A DNA stretch of 64,000 nt from Hephaestia mangrovi (GCF_019880555.1 NZ_JAINVU010000001.1:744001-808000); one strand, 5' to 3'. Numbered from the stretch's first letter, positions 44,167-53,016 are shown. The notes: a model not told the origin generated them from the letters alone. Numbers and translations are program-made.

Positions 44167-44739
44167 TTACGAGCGCCCGTCTGGTGTCGCGGGAACTGTA
44201 TCGAGCGGATAGCGGGCGATCGCTTCGTAGCGGGCGCCCTCGTGGCCGAGCCGGCTGGCGAACAGGATCATGGCGTCGATCGTGAACGGGCCGCTGGCAA
44301 GATCCGCGCGTCCGGCCAGGAAGCTGTCGATCGCCGGCTCGACGCTGGCGCCACGCGGCAACCGGGCGAGCGTGATGTGCGGCAGGAAGGCGCGGCGGTC
44401 CGGCGCGACGCCGGCCTGGCCGAGCGCGCGATCGACGCTGGCGTGGAGCTTGGCCAGCGGGCCGCGCGGGGCAATGCCGGCCCAAATCGTATCGGTGCGG
44501 CCGCCCTTCTCGAACCGGCCGACGCCGGCGATTGCGATCTCGGGCGCGGGGCCACGGACCTGGCCGAGCGCGGCGGCGACATCCTCCGCCTGCGGACGAT
44601 CGACCTCGCCGATGAAGCGCAGCGTGAGGTGGAGCTGTTCGTCGTCCTGCCAGCGCGCATGCGGCACGTCGCCCATCGCCGCGATCAGCTGCGCGCGGAT
44701 CGCCGGTGGCGGACGCAAGGCGACGAACAGGCGGTGCAT
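44167..44739 (-). CDS. thpR: RNA 2',3'-cyclic phosphodiesterase (2H family)
   Basis: 190 residues. The two catalytic HxT motifs are His37-Leu-Thr39 (HLTLRF) and His121-Ile-Thr123 (HITLAR), the mark of the 2H/LigT superfamily. It hydrolyses 2',3'-cyclic phosphates, for example on tRNA ends. The ATG at 44739 gives the family N-terminus MHRLFVALRPP; a 12-residue extension upstream is not used. Confidence 0.93.
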   Translation of the reverse strand: MHRLFVALRPPPAIRAQLIAAMGDVPHARWQDDEQLHLTLRFIGEVDRPQAEDVAAALGQVRGPAPEIAIAGVGRFEKGGRTDTIWAGIAPRGPLAKLHASVDRALGQAGVAPDRRAFLPHITLARLPRGASVEPAIDSFLAGRADLASGPFTIDAMILFASRLGHEGARYEAIARYPLDTVPATPDGRS

Positions 44740-44902
44740 GGCAATAGAGCTAGGGAAGGGGTGGCGGCGCGGCAACCGGTGCTCATTGCCTCGTCACGGG
44801 GCGAAGCCGGTCCGGCGATGTCCGGTTTTGCTTGAAAATCGGTGCTCGACCGACGATATTCGGCTCATCCGGCCCGATGCCGGGAAAAGGAGTTATTCGC
44901 TA

Positions 44903-45652
44903 ATGGCAAACTGGTCTGACCCCCGGCAGAGCGCCGCACCGTTTACGACGGGCGCCGCCGCACGCAGCGATGCGTACGACGCGGGGCTGCGGTCCTACAT
45001 GCTGTCGGTTTACAACTACATGACCTCGGGCGTGTTGCTGACCGGCATCGTCGCGATGCTGTTCGCCTGGGGTGGTGCGACGTCGCCGGCCGCACGCGTG
45101 CTGCTCGGCGGCGGGCCGCTGGCGTGGATCATCATGTTCGCGCCGCTCGGCTTCGTGTTCGCGATGAGCTTCGGCCAGGCGCGCATGAAGACCAGCACGC
45201 TGCAGATGATGTTCTGGGGCTTCTCGGTCGTCATGGGCCTGTCGCTCTCGACGATTTTCCTCGCCTACAGCTCGACCGCGATCGCCACCTCGTTCTTCGG
45301 CACTGCCGCCGCGTTCGCTGGCCTCAGCCTCTACGGCTACACCACCAAGCGCGATCTCTCGGCGATGGGCACCTTCTTCCTGATGGGATTGATCGGCCTG
45401 ATCGTCGCGATGCTGATCAACCTGTTCGTCCATTCGAGCGCGCTCGCGATGGTGATCTCGCTGGTCGGCGTGCTGCTGTTCGCCGGGCTCACCGCCTATG
45501 ATACGCAGCGCACCAAGAGCATCTATGCTCATGTCGCCGGTACGCCGATGATGACGCGCGTGGTGATCATGTCGGCGCTCAACCTGTACCTCGATTTCAT
45601 CAACATGTTCCTGTTCATCCTGCGCCTGCAGGGCGGCGGCGGTCGCAACTGA
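44903..45652 (+). CDS. Bax inhibitor-1/YccA family membrane protein
   Basis: 249 residues with seven transmembrane helices. N-terminal hydrophilic 30 residues, then YMLSVYNYMTSGVLLTGIVA and the characteristic last helices ending TAYDTQRTKSIY and ALNLYLDFINMFLFILRL. The family contains pH-sensitive calcium leak channels; bacterial members (YccA) also modulate FtsH. The ATG at 44903 follows AAAGGAG. A terminator lies 28 bp downstream. Confidence 0.93.
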   Translation: MANWSDPRQSAAPFTTGAAARSDAYDAGLRSYMLSVYNYMTSGVLLTGIVAMLFAWGGATSPAARVLLGGGPLAWIIMFAPLGFVFAMSFGQARMKTSTLQMMFWGFSVVMGLSLSTIFLAYSSTAIATSFFGTAAAFAGLSLYGYTTKRDLSAMGTFFLMGLIGLIVAMLINLFVHSSALAMVISLVGVLLFAGLTAYDTQRTKSIYAHVAGTPMMTRVVIMSALNLYLDFINMFLFILRLQGGGGRN

Positions 45653-45679
45653 TCGCTCCTTCAGGACGCAAGATCGAAG

Positions 45680-45708
45680 GCCCGGCGGGGAGACTCGCCG
45701 GGCTTTTT
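45680..45708 (+). terminator. rho-independent terminator after the BI-1 family gene
   Basis: 8-bp GC stem, GCCCGGCG / CGCCGGGC, loop of eight bases, followed by TTTTT. Confidence 0.88.
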
Positions 45709-45732
45709 CGTGCCTGCCCTGCGCCCGGTGCA

Positions 45733-45757
45733 GGAACGCGCGCCCCCCCGGCTCGTT
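45733..45757 (+). promoter_or_regulatory. EcfG-type general stress promoter of the small acidic protein
   Basis: GGAAC at 45733-45737, 16 bases, CGTT at 45754-45757; an exact match 27 bp before the ATG at 45785 and just after a terminator, so the gene has its own promoter. Confidence 0.65.
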
Positions 45758-45784
45758 GATTCCCCCGAAAGCAGGAGACAGATC

Positions 45785-46042
45785 ATGACCGCGGGCAATC
45801 CGATCGATGACAAGGCGGGCGCACCGCCGCCAAAGGAGAAGGCCAGGGATCGCGACGCCGGGCAGGACGAAGCGATCAACCAGCGTCTTGAACGCAATCC
45901 GGAAAGCAAGGAGGCGCGGCTCGACACTGCGCTTGATGAATCGATGGACGCGTCCGATCCGCCGTCCTCGACGCAGCCGGTGCATAACCACGATCCGGCG
46001 CCTTCTTCCGGCTACGATCCCGACGCGGAAAAGCGCCGCTAG
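45785..46042 (+). CDS. small hydrophilic stress-type protein
   Basis: 85 residues, hydrophilic and acidic, without signal or membrane helix. It contains LDTALDESMDASDPPSSTQP, a version of the short (D/E)ESFPASDPP motif seen in many small bacterial proteins. The rest is Asp/Pro/Lys-rich and probably disordered. AGGAGA precedes the ATG. An EcfG promoter upstream suggests a role in general stress. Its TAG stop begins a dispersed repeat. Confidence 0.75.
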   Translation: MTAGNPIDDKAGAPPPKEKARDRDAGQDEAINQRLERNPESKEARLDTALDESMDASDPPSSTQPVHNHDPAPSSGYDPDAEKRR

Positions 46043-46172
46043 TTACCTGAAATCAAAAGTTCGCGTCACGAATGTCGTCATGCTGAACTTGCTTCAGCAT
46101 CCATGGCGCAATTCAAGCCGGTATGCTCGACGGTGATGGAGCACCATGGACCCTGAAACGAGTTCGACGGTG
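46040..46172 (+). repeat. dispersed intergenic repeat, copy 5, long form starting at the stop codon
   Basis: TAGTTACCTGAAATCAAAAG, then TTCGCGTCACGAATGTCG and the core CATGCTGAACTTGCTTCAGCA; right half CCATGGACCCTGAAACGAGT. The remaining sequence to 46434 holds no recognised gene and presumably carries the promoter of the next one. Confidence 0.65.
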
Positions 46173-46434
46173 ACGGTTTGAGGTTGATCCAGTCGCGTCG
46201 ACGCCGAGCCGCTCCAGCTATCTGATCCGCCACCGATTGTTGCCTATCTGCCGCACTCCGCGACCTTTTCGAGCGCGGCAGACTCCATTCGTCGCACCTT
46301 TGTTGCATTGCAGCAGCAACCGTGATTCCCTGCTGAACGTGGGGAGAACACAGCGTTAAGGGCGGTGTTAACCATCTTGGCGCATGTTCGTAACGGTTGG
46401 GCGCTGGCCCGACTCAATGTGGCGGGGTGACGAG

Positions 46435-46986
46435 ATGGGTTCGACGACCAGGCAGCCGAAGGGCACGATGGCTCTGGCGGAAATGCGCGAGTTCGCCGGT
46501 TTTACGGCGGCGACGCAGCGCTATGTGCGGCGATCGCTCGATGTCGGGCTCGATCGCGAGGATGCGATGGCGATCTGGTCGCGCGATGTCGTCGAGGCGG
46601 CGAGCATCCGCGCTCAGGCCCGGCTCTACGAGCGCTTGTCGGAACTCCGCGCGATCGTTCCGGACGACAGCGGTCTCGATGCCGTCGATCCCTTCATGAC
46701 GCCGCTGATCACGCTGAGCGCGTTCGATCTGGGGCAGGGGCGCTTGCCGACCTTTTCCGCCTATCGCTTCCTCTACGAGCGGTTGATCGGCGCCGAGGTG
46801 CGGCCGTGGCTGCCCGCGGCATTCTGCGCCGCGGCGGCATTGCCGCATCTCCATCCCGAGCTGCGCCGCAAGTTGCTGCAGTCGATCAGCGAAGCGGCGG
46901 CGACCGCGTCGGGCTGGTCGACCCGCCAGCCGCTTTTCTACCCGGCCTGGGTCGAGAAGGTCGAGGCGACCGCGCTGCCGAACTGA
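46435..46986 (+). CDS. alpha-helical protein of unknown function
   Basis: 183 residues from the ATG at 46435; an in-frame ATG at 46384 would add 17 residues but lacks a ribosome binding site. It is rich in Ala, Leu and Arg, predicted all-helical and soluble, with no signal peptide. Nothing in it matches a motif I know. It converges on the Nudix gene. Confidence 0.65.
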   Translation: MGSTTRQPKGTMALAEMREFAGFTAATQRYVRRSLDVGLDREDAMAIWSRDVVEAASIRAQARLYERLSELRAIVPDDSGLDAVDPFMTPLITLSAFDLGQGRLPTFSAYRFLYERLIGAEVRPWLPAAFCAAAALPHLHPELRRKLLQSISEAAATASGWSTRQPLFYPAWVEKVEATALPN

Positions 46987-46993
46987 GGGCGGT

Positions 46994-47743
46994 TCAGCCG
47001 CGCATCGCCCGCTCGATGCGCTCGGCGGTGACCGGGTAGCCCAGATCATCGTCGATGCAGAGGTGCGAAACCCCCTCGCGTTCCTCCACCCATGGCGTGA
47101 TCGTCCGCACGGGATATGCCGACGCGTCGGCATGCGCGTCGGCCAGGCTGCCGAACTGCGCCAGCCGTTCGAGATTGCGCCGGGTGGGAAAGATGATCCG
47201 CGTTCGCCCCGCATCGGCATCATCCAGCGCGGCGCGCGCGCTGCTCCAGATCAGGCGAACGTTTTCGGTCGCGTCGATTTCCGGCTCGGGCGCGCCGCGC
47301 GGAAAGCCGGTGACGTAGAAGCGCGTATCGAAGATCCGCATATGCGCGTGCGCCGGGCACCAGCGCGCGAATGGTGTGAGCCGGGCGAGATCGAGCGTCA
47401 GCTCCGCCGCGTCGAGCAGCGCGCCGAGCGGCTCGCCGGCATGCAGCCCCGATCGCAGATGACCGGTGGTTGCGGCGTCCAGGTCATTCTCGAACCCGAT
47501 CGCGACGCCGGCCTCTTCGATCGTCTCGCGGATCGCGGCGATGCGTGCTGCGGCATCGTCGGGCGCATCCGGGAGCGCCGCGGCGAGGGCGTGATCGCCG
47601 GGATCGATGCGGCCGCCGGGAAACACCATCGCGCCGCCCGCGAACGCCATCGCCTTTGCCCGCTCGACCATCAGCAGCTCGGGCGGGCCTGCCGCGGCGT
47701 CGCGAAAGATGATGACGGTGGCGGCGGGAATGGCGTCCGGCAT
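46994..47743 (-). CDS. Nudix hydrolase (NUDT19-like)
   Basis: 249 residues. The Nudix helix is RETIEEAG (Arg72-Glu73 and Glu76-Glu77 bind the metal), preceded by FPGGRIDPGD. About 28 residues, instead of the usual ~14, separate the glycine and the RE pair, so the box holds an insertion as in the NUDT7/8/19 CoA-diphosphatase-like group. It probably hydrolyses a nucleoside diphosphate derivative such as a CoA compound. The ATG at 47743 begins MPDAIPAATVIIFRD; frames continuing upstream are antisense to the cyclase gene. Confidence 0.85.
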   Translation of the reverse strand: MPDAIPAATVIIFRDAAAGPPELLMVERAKAMAFAGGAMVFPGGRIDPGDHALAAALPDAPDDAAARIAAIRETIEEAGVAIGFENDLDAATTGHLRSGLHAGEPLGALLDAAELTLDLARLTPFARWCPAHAHMRIFDTRFYVTGFPRGAPEPEIDATENVRLIWSSARAALDDADAGRTRIIFPTRRNLERLAQFGSLADAHADASAYPVRTITPWVEEREGVSHLCIDDDLGYPVTAERIERAMRG

Positions 47744-47784
47744 GCGGCGTAACCTAGCCGAAGCCCGGATGCGGCGCCACTCGA

Positions 47785-49560
47785 TCAGGCGGCGATGCGC
47801 AGCCGATCGCGGCCCGCCGCCTTGGCCGTGTAGAGCGCATGATCCGCCGCGCGCACCAGATCGATCCGGTTCGATCGGCCAGTGAACTCGGCGATGCCGG
47901 CGCTCACCGTGACGGCGATATCCACGCCGCCGCCGCCATCGACGCGCATCCTTGCCGTGCGCCGACGCAGGCGATTGCACAATTCCGCCGCGCGCTCGGT
48001 CGAGGCGCCGGGCATCACCACGCCGAATTCCTCGCCGCCCAGCCGCGCGACGAGATGCGTGTCGGGCATCACCTGTCGCGCGGCTTCGGCGAAGGCGCGA
48101 AGCACCGCATCGCCGGCCTGGTGCCCGTGCCGATCGTTGACCAGCTTGAAATGATCCATGTCGAGGATCGCGATGCAGCCCGATGCAATATCGCCCGCCG
48201 CCGCGATTTCCTGGTCGAGACGTGCGTCGAACGTGCGGCGGTTGGCCAGGCCGGTCAGCGCGTCGGTGCTTGCGGCGTGCGACAGTCGCGCCTCCACCAT
48301 CTTGCTTTCGGAAATGTCGCGGATTGCGCACACCAGGCCGCTCGGCCGCCCGCGCTCGTCGACGATCCCCCGCGCGCGCGCCTCGAACCAGCGGGTGCCG
48401 ATCTTCGCGGTCGGCCCGCGATAGACTGCGCTGAACGTGGTGCCGAGTTTCGACAGCGCCTCGTGCTGCGCGGCGATGACGATATCGAGGTCTCGCGGAT
48501 CGACGAAGTCGCGGCCCGGCCGGCCGAGCACATATTCGGGCGTATAACCGGCAACCTCGCGCGTCGATGGCGAGGCGTAGACGATCACGCCGTCGAGGTC
48601 GAACGTGACGAGCATGTCGGTCGCCGATTCGGTGACGAGCTTATGTCGCGCCTCGCTTTCCTGCAGCCGCTGATACAGCATCTTGCGGTGGCGTAGCTCG
48701 GCCGCGATCGGCAACACCGTCAGCACGGTGACTGCCAGATAGAGCTGGAAGAACGCGCTGCGCTCAGCCGCCGACCCCTGGATCATGTCGACCGGCCCGT
48801 AGCCTCTCGCGGAAAGGATGCCGCCCAGCATCGTCAGGATGACGAGCGCGCCGGCCGCGCCGGGCCGCCCGAACCGGAAGGTCGCGACCATCAGCGGCAG
48901 CACCGGCACGAACAGCAGCGGGAGGCTGCTTTGCGCGAACACCAGCCAGCAGGTGGCGATCATCGCCAGCATCAGAGCAGCCGCTTCGACCTTCATCCGC
49001 ACGGTGGCGCTCTGCCGCCATTGCTCGATCTCGCCGCGCAACAGCATGATCGCGATCGGCGCGAAGGTCAGCGTGCCGAGCCCGTGGCCGATCACCCAGC
49101 CGGTCCAGTTCTGCCAATAGCCGGTGCCGCCGGTCCATGTCGCGACGGCGGCACCCGCGAAGCCGGAAAGGATTGGCCCTGCCGCGCCGCCGGCGAGCGC
49201 GAAGAACGAAACGCTGGCAATCGATTCGAGATAGTCGTTGCCGCGCATCAGCCGGTCCAGCAACGCTGCCCCGATCATGGCTTCGCCGATGTTGATCGCG
49301 GCCAGCGGTATCGCGGCGGCAAAGCCGAACCCGAACAGAGTGGTCGCGCAGAAACTGGCGATGCTGCAGATCACCAGCGTCGGCGCCCATCGTGCGCGCG
49401 GCAGGATGACGAGTTCGGCCAGCAGCACCGATGTCGCCACCCATAGATGCGCCACGCCGCCGTCGAACCGGGTCAGCAGGATCGTCGCGCTCGCCGCGAC
49501 GAAATACGCCAGGCCGATAAGCAGGGCACGAACGGGAAGGGCGCGAAAGGCGAGAGACAT
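47785..49560 (-). CDS. MASE1-PAS-GGDEF diguanylate cyclase
   Basis: 591 residues. An N-terminal MASE1-type sensor with about eight membrane helices (1-290), one PAS domain (about 305-425) ending in the PAC-like CAIRDISE, and a C-terminal GGDEF domain. The active-site motif is GGEEF at residues 508-512. The residues that would form the RxxD product-inhibition site read PDTH, so feedback inhibition is probably absent. It makes cyclic-di-GMP from GTP, linking an unknown membrane signal to surface attachment or motility. Confidence 0.93.
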   Translation of the reverse strand: MSLAFRALPVRALLIGLAYFVAASATILLTRFDGGVAHLWVATSVLLAELVILPRARWAPTLVICSIASFCATTLFGFGFAAAIPLAAINIGEAMIGAALLDRLMRGNDYLESIASVSFFALAGGAAGPILSGFAGAAVATWTGGTGYWQNWTGWVIGHGLGTLTFAPIAIMLLRGEIEQWRQSATVRMKVEAAALMLAMIATCWLVFAQSSLPLLFVPVLPLMVATFRFGRPGAAGALVILTMLGGILSARGYGPVDMIQGSAAERSAFFQLYLAVTVLTVLPIAAELRHRKMLYQRLQESEARHKLVTESATDMLVTFDLDGVIVYASPSTREVAGYTPEYVLGRPGRDFVDPRDLDIVIAAQHEALSKLGTTFSAVYRGPTAKIGTRWFEARARGIVDERGRPSGLVCAIRDISESKMVEARLSHAASTDALTGLANRRTFDARLDQEIAAAGDIASGCIAILDMDHFKLVNDRHGHQAGDAVLRAFAEAARQVMPDTHLVARLGGEEFGVVMPGASTERAAELCNRLRRRTARMRVDGGGGVDIAVTVSAGIAEFTGRSNRIDLVRAADHALYTAKAAGRDRLRIAA

Positions 49561-49661
49561 CGACTCCTCGGGTCAATCTCGTCTCCCTAGCGCGCGTTCG
49601 GTTAATCGATGGTTTGCAACCCGCCCTCGGCTGGATCGCCACACATCCTGGGGTCAGGACC

Positions 49662-50753
49662 CTAACCAGCGATCGCCGGAAGGCCGTCCATGATCGCGGT
49701 CAGCGCGAGCGCCGTTTCGCGTTCCATCGCGCTGTGCCCGGCGTTGGTGATGACGAAGGTCGCCGGCTCGGCTCCGGCCTCGCCCAGCGCCGCCACCAGC
49801 CGGGACGCCTGGGTCAGCGGACAAACGAGATCGAAACGGCCGTGGACGATATGGATGGGGATGCGCGCCAGCGTCGCGGCATTGTCGAGGATATGGCCGG
49901 GCGCCATGAACAGGTGGTTGGCGAAATAATGCGCCTCGATCTGGGCGAAGCTGAGCGCGAAAGCGGCGTCGCCGAACTTGCCCTCGTCGGCCTCGTCGGG
50001 GATCATGTTGGAGATCGTCCCCTCCCACACCGACCAGGCCAGCGCGGCCTCGAGCTGGTGCCGGCGCTCGGCATCGCTCTGCGCCGTCATGTCGAAGATC
50101 GCCTTATAGGCCTTCATCACGTCGCCCCGGTCCGCCGGCGCGATCGGCGCGAGGAAATCGGCCCAGGCCTGCGGGTAGCTGACATAGGAGCCCGGCTCGG
50201 TCAGCGCGAACGGGTCTTCGGCATAGGTCGCCGCATTGCCCTGATACATGAAGTGCAGATCCTCGGGCGCGCCGAGGAAGATGCCGCGCAGGATCAGGCT
50301 GGCGCATGCGTCGGGATGCGCGATTGCATAAGCCATCGCCAGCGTGCTGCCCCAGCTCCCGCCGAAGACGTGCATCTTGCCGGTGATGCCCAGCGCGTCG
50401 CGCAACCGGTTGATGTCGGCGATCAGGTGGGCGGTGGTGTTGTTGGCAAGCGCGCGCGCCGGCCCGTCGGCCGCGACGGTGGGCTCGCTCTTGCCGCATC
50501 CGCGCTGGTCGAACAGCACGATGCGATAGCGCGCCGGATCGAAATAGCGCGCCATCACCGGGCTGCAGGCGCCGCCGGGGCCGCCGTGGAGAACCATCAC
50601 CGGCTCGCCCTCGGGATTGCCATATTCTTCCCAATAGAGCCGGTGATCGGGCGCCTGATCGACCTGCAGCAGCCCGCTGTTCCGTGCCGTGGCTTCCGGA
50701 TAGCGCCATTCGTCGACGATCTTGCTGGTGCGCTGCAACGCCGAAAAATCCAT
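49662..50753 (-). CDS. pip: proline iminopeptidase, alpha/beta hydrolase (S33)
   Basis: 363 residues, somewhat longer than the usual ~315. Oxyanion loop HGGPGGACSP, FDQRGCGKSEP, nucleophile elbow GGSWGSTLAMAYA, a late Asp in HGRFDLVCP and the catalytic His in NAGHSAME. It releases N-terminal proline from peptides in the cytoplasm. The ATG at 50753 is the first in the family frame; about 45 N-terminal residues precede the hydrolase core. Confidence 0.92.
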   Translation of the reverse strand: MDFSALQRTSKIVDEWRYPEATARNSGLLQVDQAPDHRLYWEEYGNPEGEPVMVLHGGPGGACSPVMARYFDPARYRIVLFDQRGCGKSEPTVAADGPARALANNTTAHLIADINRLRDALGITGKMHVFGGSWGSTLAMAYAIAHPDACASLILRGIFLGAPEDLHFMYQGNAATYAEDPFALTEPGSYVSYPQAWADFLAPIAPADRGDVMKAYKAIFDMTAQSDAERRHQLEAALAWSVWEGTISNMIPDEADEGKFGDAAFALSFAQIEAHYFANHLFMAPGHILDNAATLARIPIHIVHGRFDLVCPLTQASRLVAALGEAGAEPATFVITNAGHSAMERETALALTAIMDGLPAIAG

Positions 50754-50855
50754 GATCCGCTCCTGCTATCCGTTGAACGAAGCCGGGATAACGGGGCGCG
50801 ACGCGAAAGAACAGCGCGGCGGCCAGTGGAGGAGCCGCGCGCGAATGCGCCGGCA

Positions 50856-50873
50856 ATGTCACAATGATATCAT
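50856..50873 (+). promoter_or_regulatory. PhoB-box-like site upstream of the phospholipase C gene
   Basis: ATGTCAC-AATG-ATATCAT is a 7-4-7 direct repeat in the layout of a Pho box (CTGTCAT-N4-CTGTCAT), matching 10 of 14 half-site bases. It is 86 bp before the start codon, a normal activator position. Confidence 0.4.
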
Positions 50874-50958
50874 CACAGCTTCCTAGGGCGCTGTGGGTCG
50901 AGTCGCGGCCGCCCTTCCTGGCGGCGTATCGCGTCAATTTCCGGAAAGGACGACAGGG

Positions 50959-53016
50959 ATGCCGTTGGATCGCCGCTCCTTCATTGCCGGATCGTCCGCG
51001 ACCGCGGCCGGCCTGGCGTTGTCGGCCAACGCACCGCTCCCCGCACGGCGGGGGTCGCTTGCCGATGTCGAACATGTCGTCATCCTGATGCAGGAGAACC
51101 GCTCGTTCGATCATTATTTCGGAACCATGCGGGGCGTGCGCGGCTTCGGCGATCCGCGTCCGGTCGAGCTGCCCGATGGGCGTCCGGTCTGGGCGCAGCG
51201 GCAACTGGCCAAGGACGGCGGCGAAACGATCTGGCCGTTCCATCTCGATACGCGCAGCACTGCCGCGAACTGTATCGACAGCCTCGATCATAGCTGGAAG
51301 GGAAGCCAGGAGCGCTGGAAGAACTGGGATGCCTGGATGCCCGCGAAGGGGCCGTTCAGCATGGGCTACCTGACGCGCGCGGACCTGCCTTATTATTACG
51401 CGCTTGCCGACGCCTTCACCATCTGCGACGCCTATCACGCCTCGATCTTCGGGCCGACCGGGCCCAATCGCCTGTTCCTCTTTTCGGGCACCAGCGGCCT
51501 CGGCGCGGGGCATGAAGGCATCTACAATGTCGACAATGCCGGCTGCGACGACAATCCCGGCGCCGATATGGCGAAGGACGATCCCGCTTTTGCCGGCCTG
51601 CCCTGGACGCCTTATGCTGCGCGGCTCTCGGCGGCGGGCATATCGTGGCGCGTCTATCAGGAATATGACAATTACAGCGATAATCCGCTCGGCTATTTTC
51701 CGCAGTTCCGCAATCTTGACCGCCTGTCGCAATCCTATGCCCGCGCCCGCGCCTGGGTACCCGGATCGACGCCACAAAATGCCGATAGCTCAGGCGCGCG
51801 ATATCTGATCGATGCCTTTGCCGCCGACGTGGCGGCGGATCGGCTGCCGCAGGTTTCCTGGATCGTCGCGCCCTTCCACATGTGCGAACACCCCGATGCG
51901 CCGCCCGCTTATGGCGAGGTGCTCACGGCCGGGTTGGTCGCCGCGCTTGCGGCCAATCCCGAGGTCTGGCGCAAGACCGTGCTGATCCTGAACTACGATG
52001 AAAATGACGGGTTTTTCGATCATATGATGCCGCCTATCCCGGCGACGGTGCCAGGGCTCGGCGCAAGCACGGTCGGGCTCGGCGGTGAAAGCTACAAGGG
52101 GGTTCCGGTCGGCCTCGGACCGCGCGTGCCGCTCGTCATCGTTTCGCCCTGGACGCGCGGCGGCTGGGTCGATTCCGAACTGTTCGACCATAGCTCGGTG
52201 CTGCGTTTCCTGGAAACGAGGTTCGGCGTGGCCGAGCCCAATATCACGCCCTGGCGCCGGGCGGTGTGCGGCAATCTCGTCTCAGCGTTCGATTTCGACG
52301 TGTCCGAGGCGGAGCGGCGCGATACGCGGTGGCTGGCCGATCTGCCGGCCGTCTCCGGCTATATCGCCGAAAGCGATGAACGCTGCCGGCTGCCGGCACC
52401 GACCATCGGAACGTCGGCGTCGGTTCCTGCCCAGGAAGCGGGAAGCCGTCCGGCTCGCGGCCTGCCTTATGATCTCGACGTGGCGTGCCGCTGGTCGCCA
52501 GACGGCATGCTGTCTCTCCGGTTCGTCAATCGGGGGCAGACCGGCGCCGTGTTCATGGCGCACGGCGCCGCCGAGGACGGCAGCGCGCGCTATTATACCG
52601 TCGGCGCCGGCGCCGTGCTGGAGGATCGCTGGCCGATCGCGCCCGGCCAGCCCTATCGATTGGCGGTCACGGGGCCGGACGGCTTTTACCGGGAGCTTGC
52701 CGGGATCGGCCCCGAAATCCGCATCGAATGCCAGGCCAGCTACGATCGCGCGCACCGCGCGGTCGTTATCGCGCTGACCAATTCGGGATCGGATTCGTGC
52801 GCGGCCGTCCTGCGGCCGACTCGCGCGGCGGCGGGCGAGGCTCGCCAGGTGATCCTGTCGACCGGGCGCTCCGAACATGCTTTCCCGCTTGGCGAGGGGC
52901 ATCGCTGGTACGATCTCGTCATCACCGCTCCCGGCCATGACGGTTTTCGGCGCCGGCTGGCGGGCCGGCTCGACGGGCATTTGCCCGACGTCAGCGAGCC
53001 GATGATCGACGCCTGA
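50959..53016 (+). CDS. phosphocholine-specific phospholipase C (PlcN/acid phosphatase A superfamily), Tat-exported
   Basis: 685 residues. A twin-arginine signal (LDRRSFIAGSSATAAGLAL) is followed by the phosphoesterase domain with VILMQENRSFDHYFGTMRGVRGFGD, SWIVAPFHMCEHPDAPPAYGE, LNYDENDGFFDHM and SVLRFLETRFG. Two C-terminal DUF756 beta domains (about 505-675) complete the PlcN-type layout. It hydrolyses phosphatidylcholine-like lipids to diacylglycerol and a phosphoalkyl alcohol in the periplasm or outside. A Pho-box-like site upstream and the phosphate-linked neighbours suggest induction by phosphate limitation. Confidence 0.92.
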   Translation: MPLDRRSFIAGSSATAAGLALSANAPLPARRGSLADVEHVVILMQENRSFDHYFGTMRGVRGFGDPRPVELPDGRPVWAQRQLAKDGGETIWPFHLDTRSTAANCIDSLDHSWKGSQERWKNWDAWMPAKGPFSMGYLTRADLPYYYALADAFTICDAYHASIFGPTGPNRLFLFSGTSGLGAGHEGIYNVDNAGCDDNPGADMAKDDPAFAGLPWTPYAARLSAAGISWRVYQEYDNYSDNPLGYFPQFRNLDRLSQSYARARAWVPGSTPQNADSSGARYLIDAFAADVAADRLPQVSWIVAPFHMCEHPDAPPAYGEVLTAGLVAALAANPEVWRKTVLILNYDENDGFFDHMMPPIPATVPGLGASTVGLGGESYKGVPVGLGPRVPLVIVSPWTRGGWVDSELFDHSSVLRFLETRFGVAEPNITPWRRAVCGNLVSAFDFDVSEAERRDTRWLADLPAVSGYIAESDERCRLPAPTIGTSASVPAQEAGSRPARGLPYDLDVACRWSPDGMLSLRFVNRGQTGAVFMAHGAAEDGSARYYTVGAGAVLEDRWPIAPGQPYRLAVTGPDGFYRELAGIGPEIRIECQASYDRAHRAVVIALTNSGSDSCAAVLRPTRAAAGEARQVILSTGRSEHAFPLGEGHRWYDLVITAPGHDGFRRRLAGRLDGHLPDVSEPMIDA

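Noticed and set aside
46356..46372. TTAA-N8-TTAAC upstream of the gene at 46435, considered as a CtrA site
   Set aside because: The spacer is eight bases, not the seven required by CtrA, and there is no other support.
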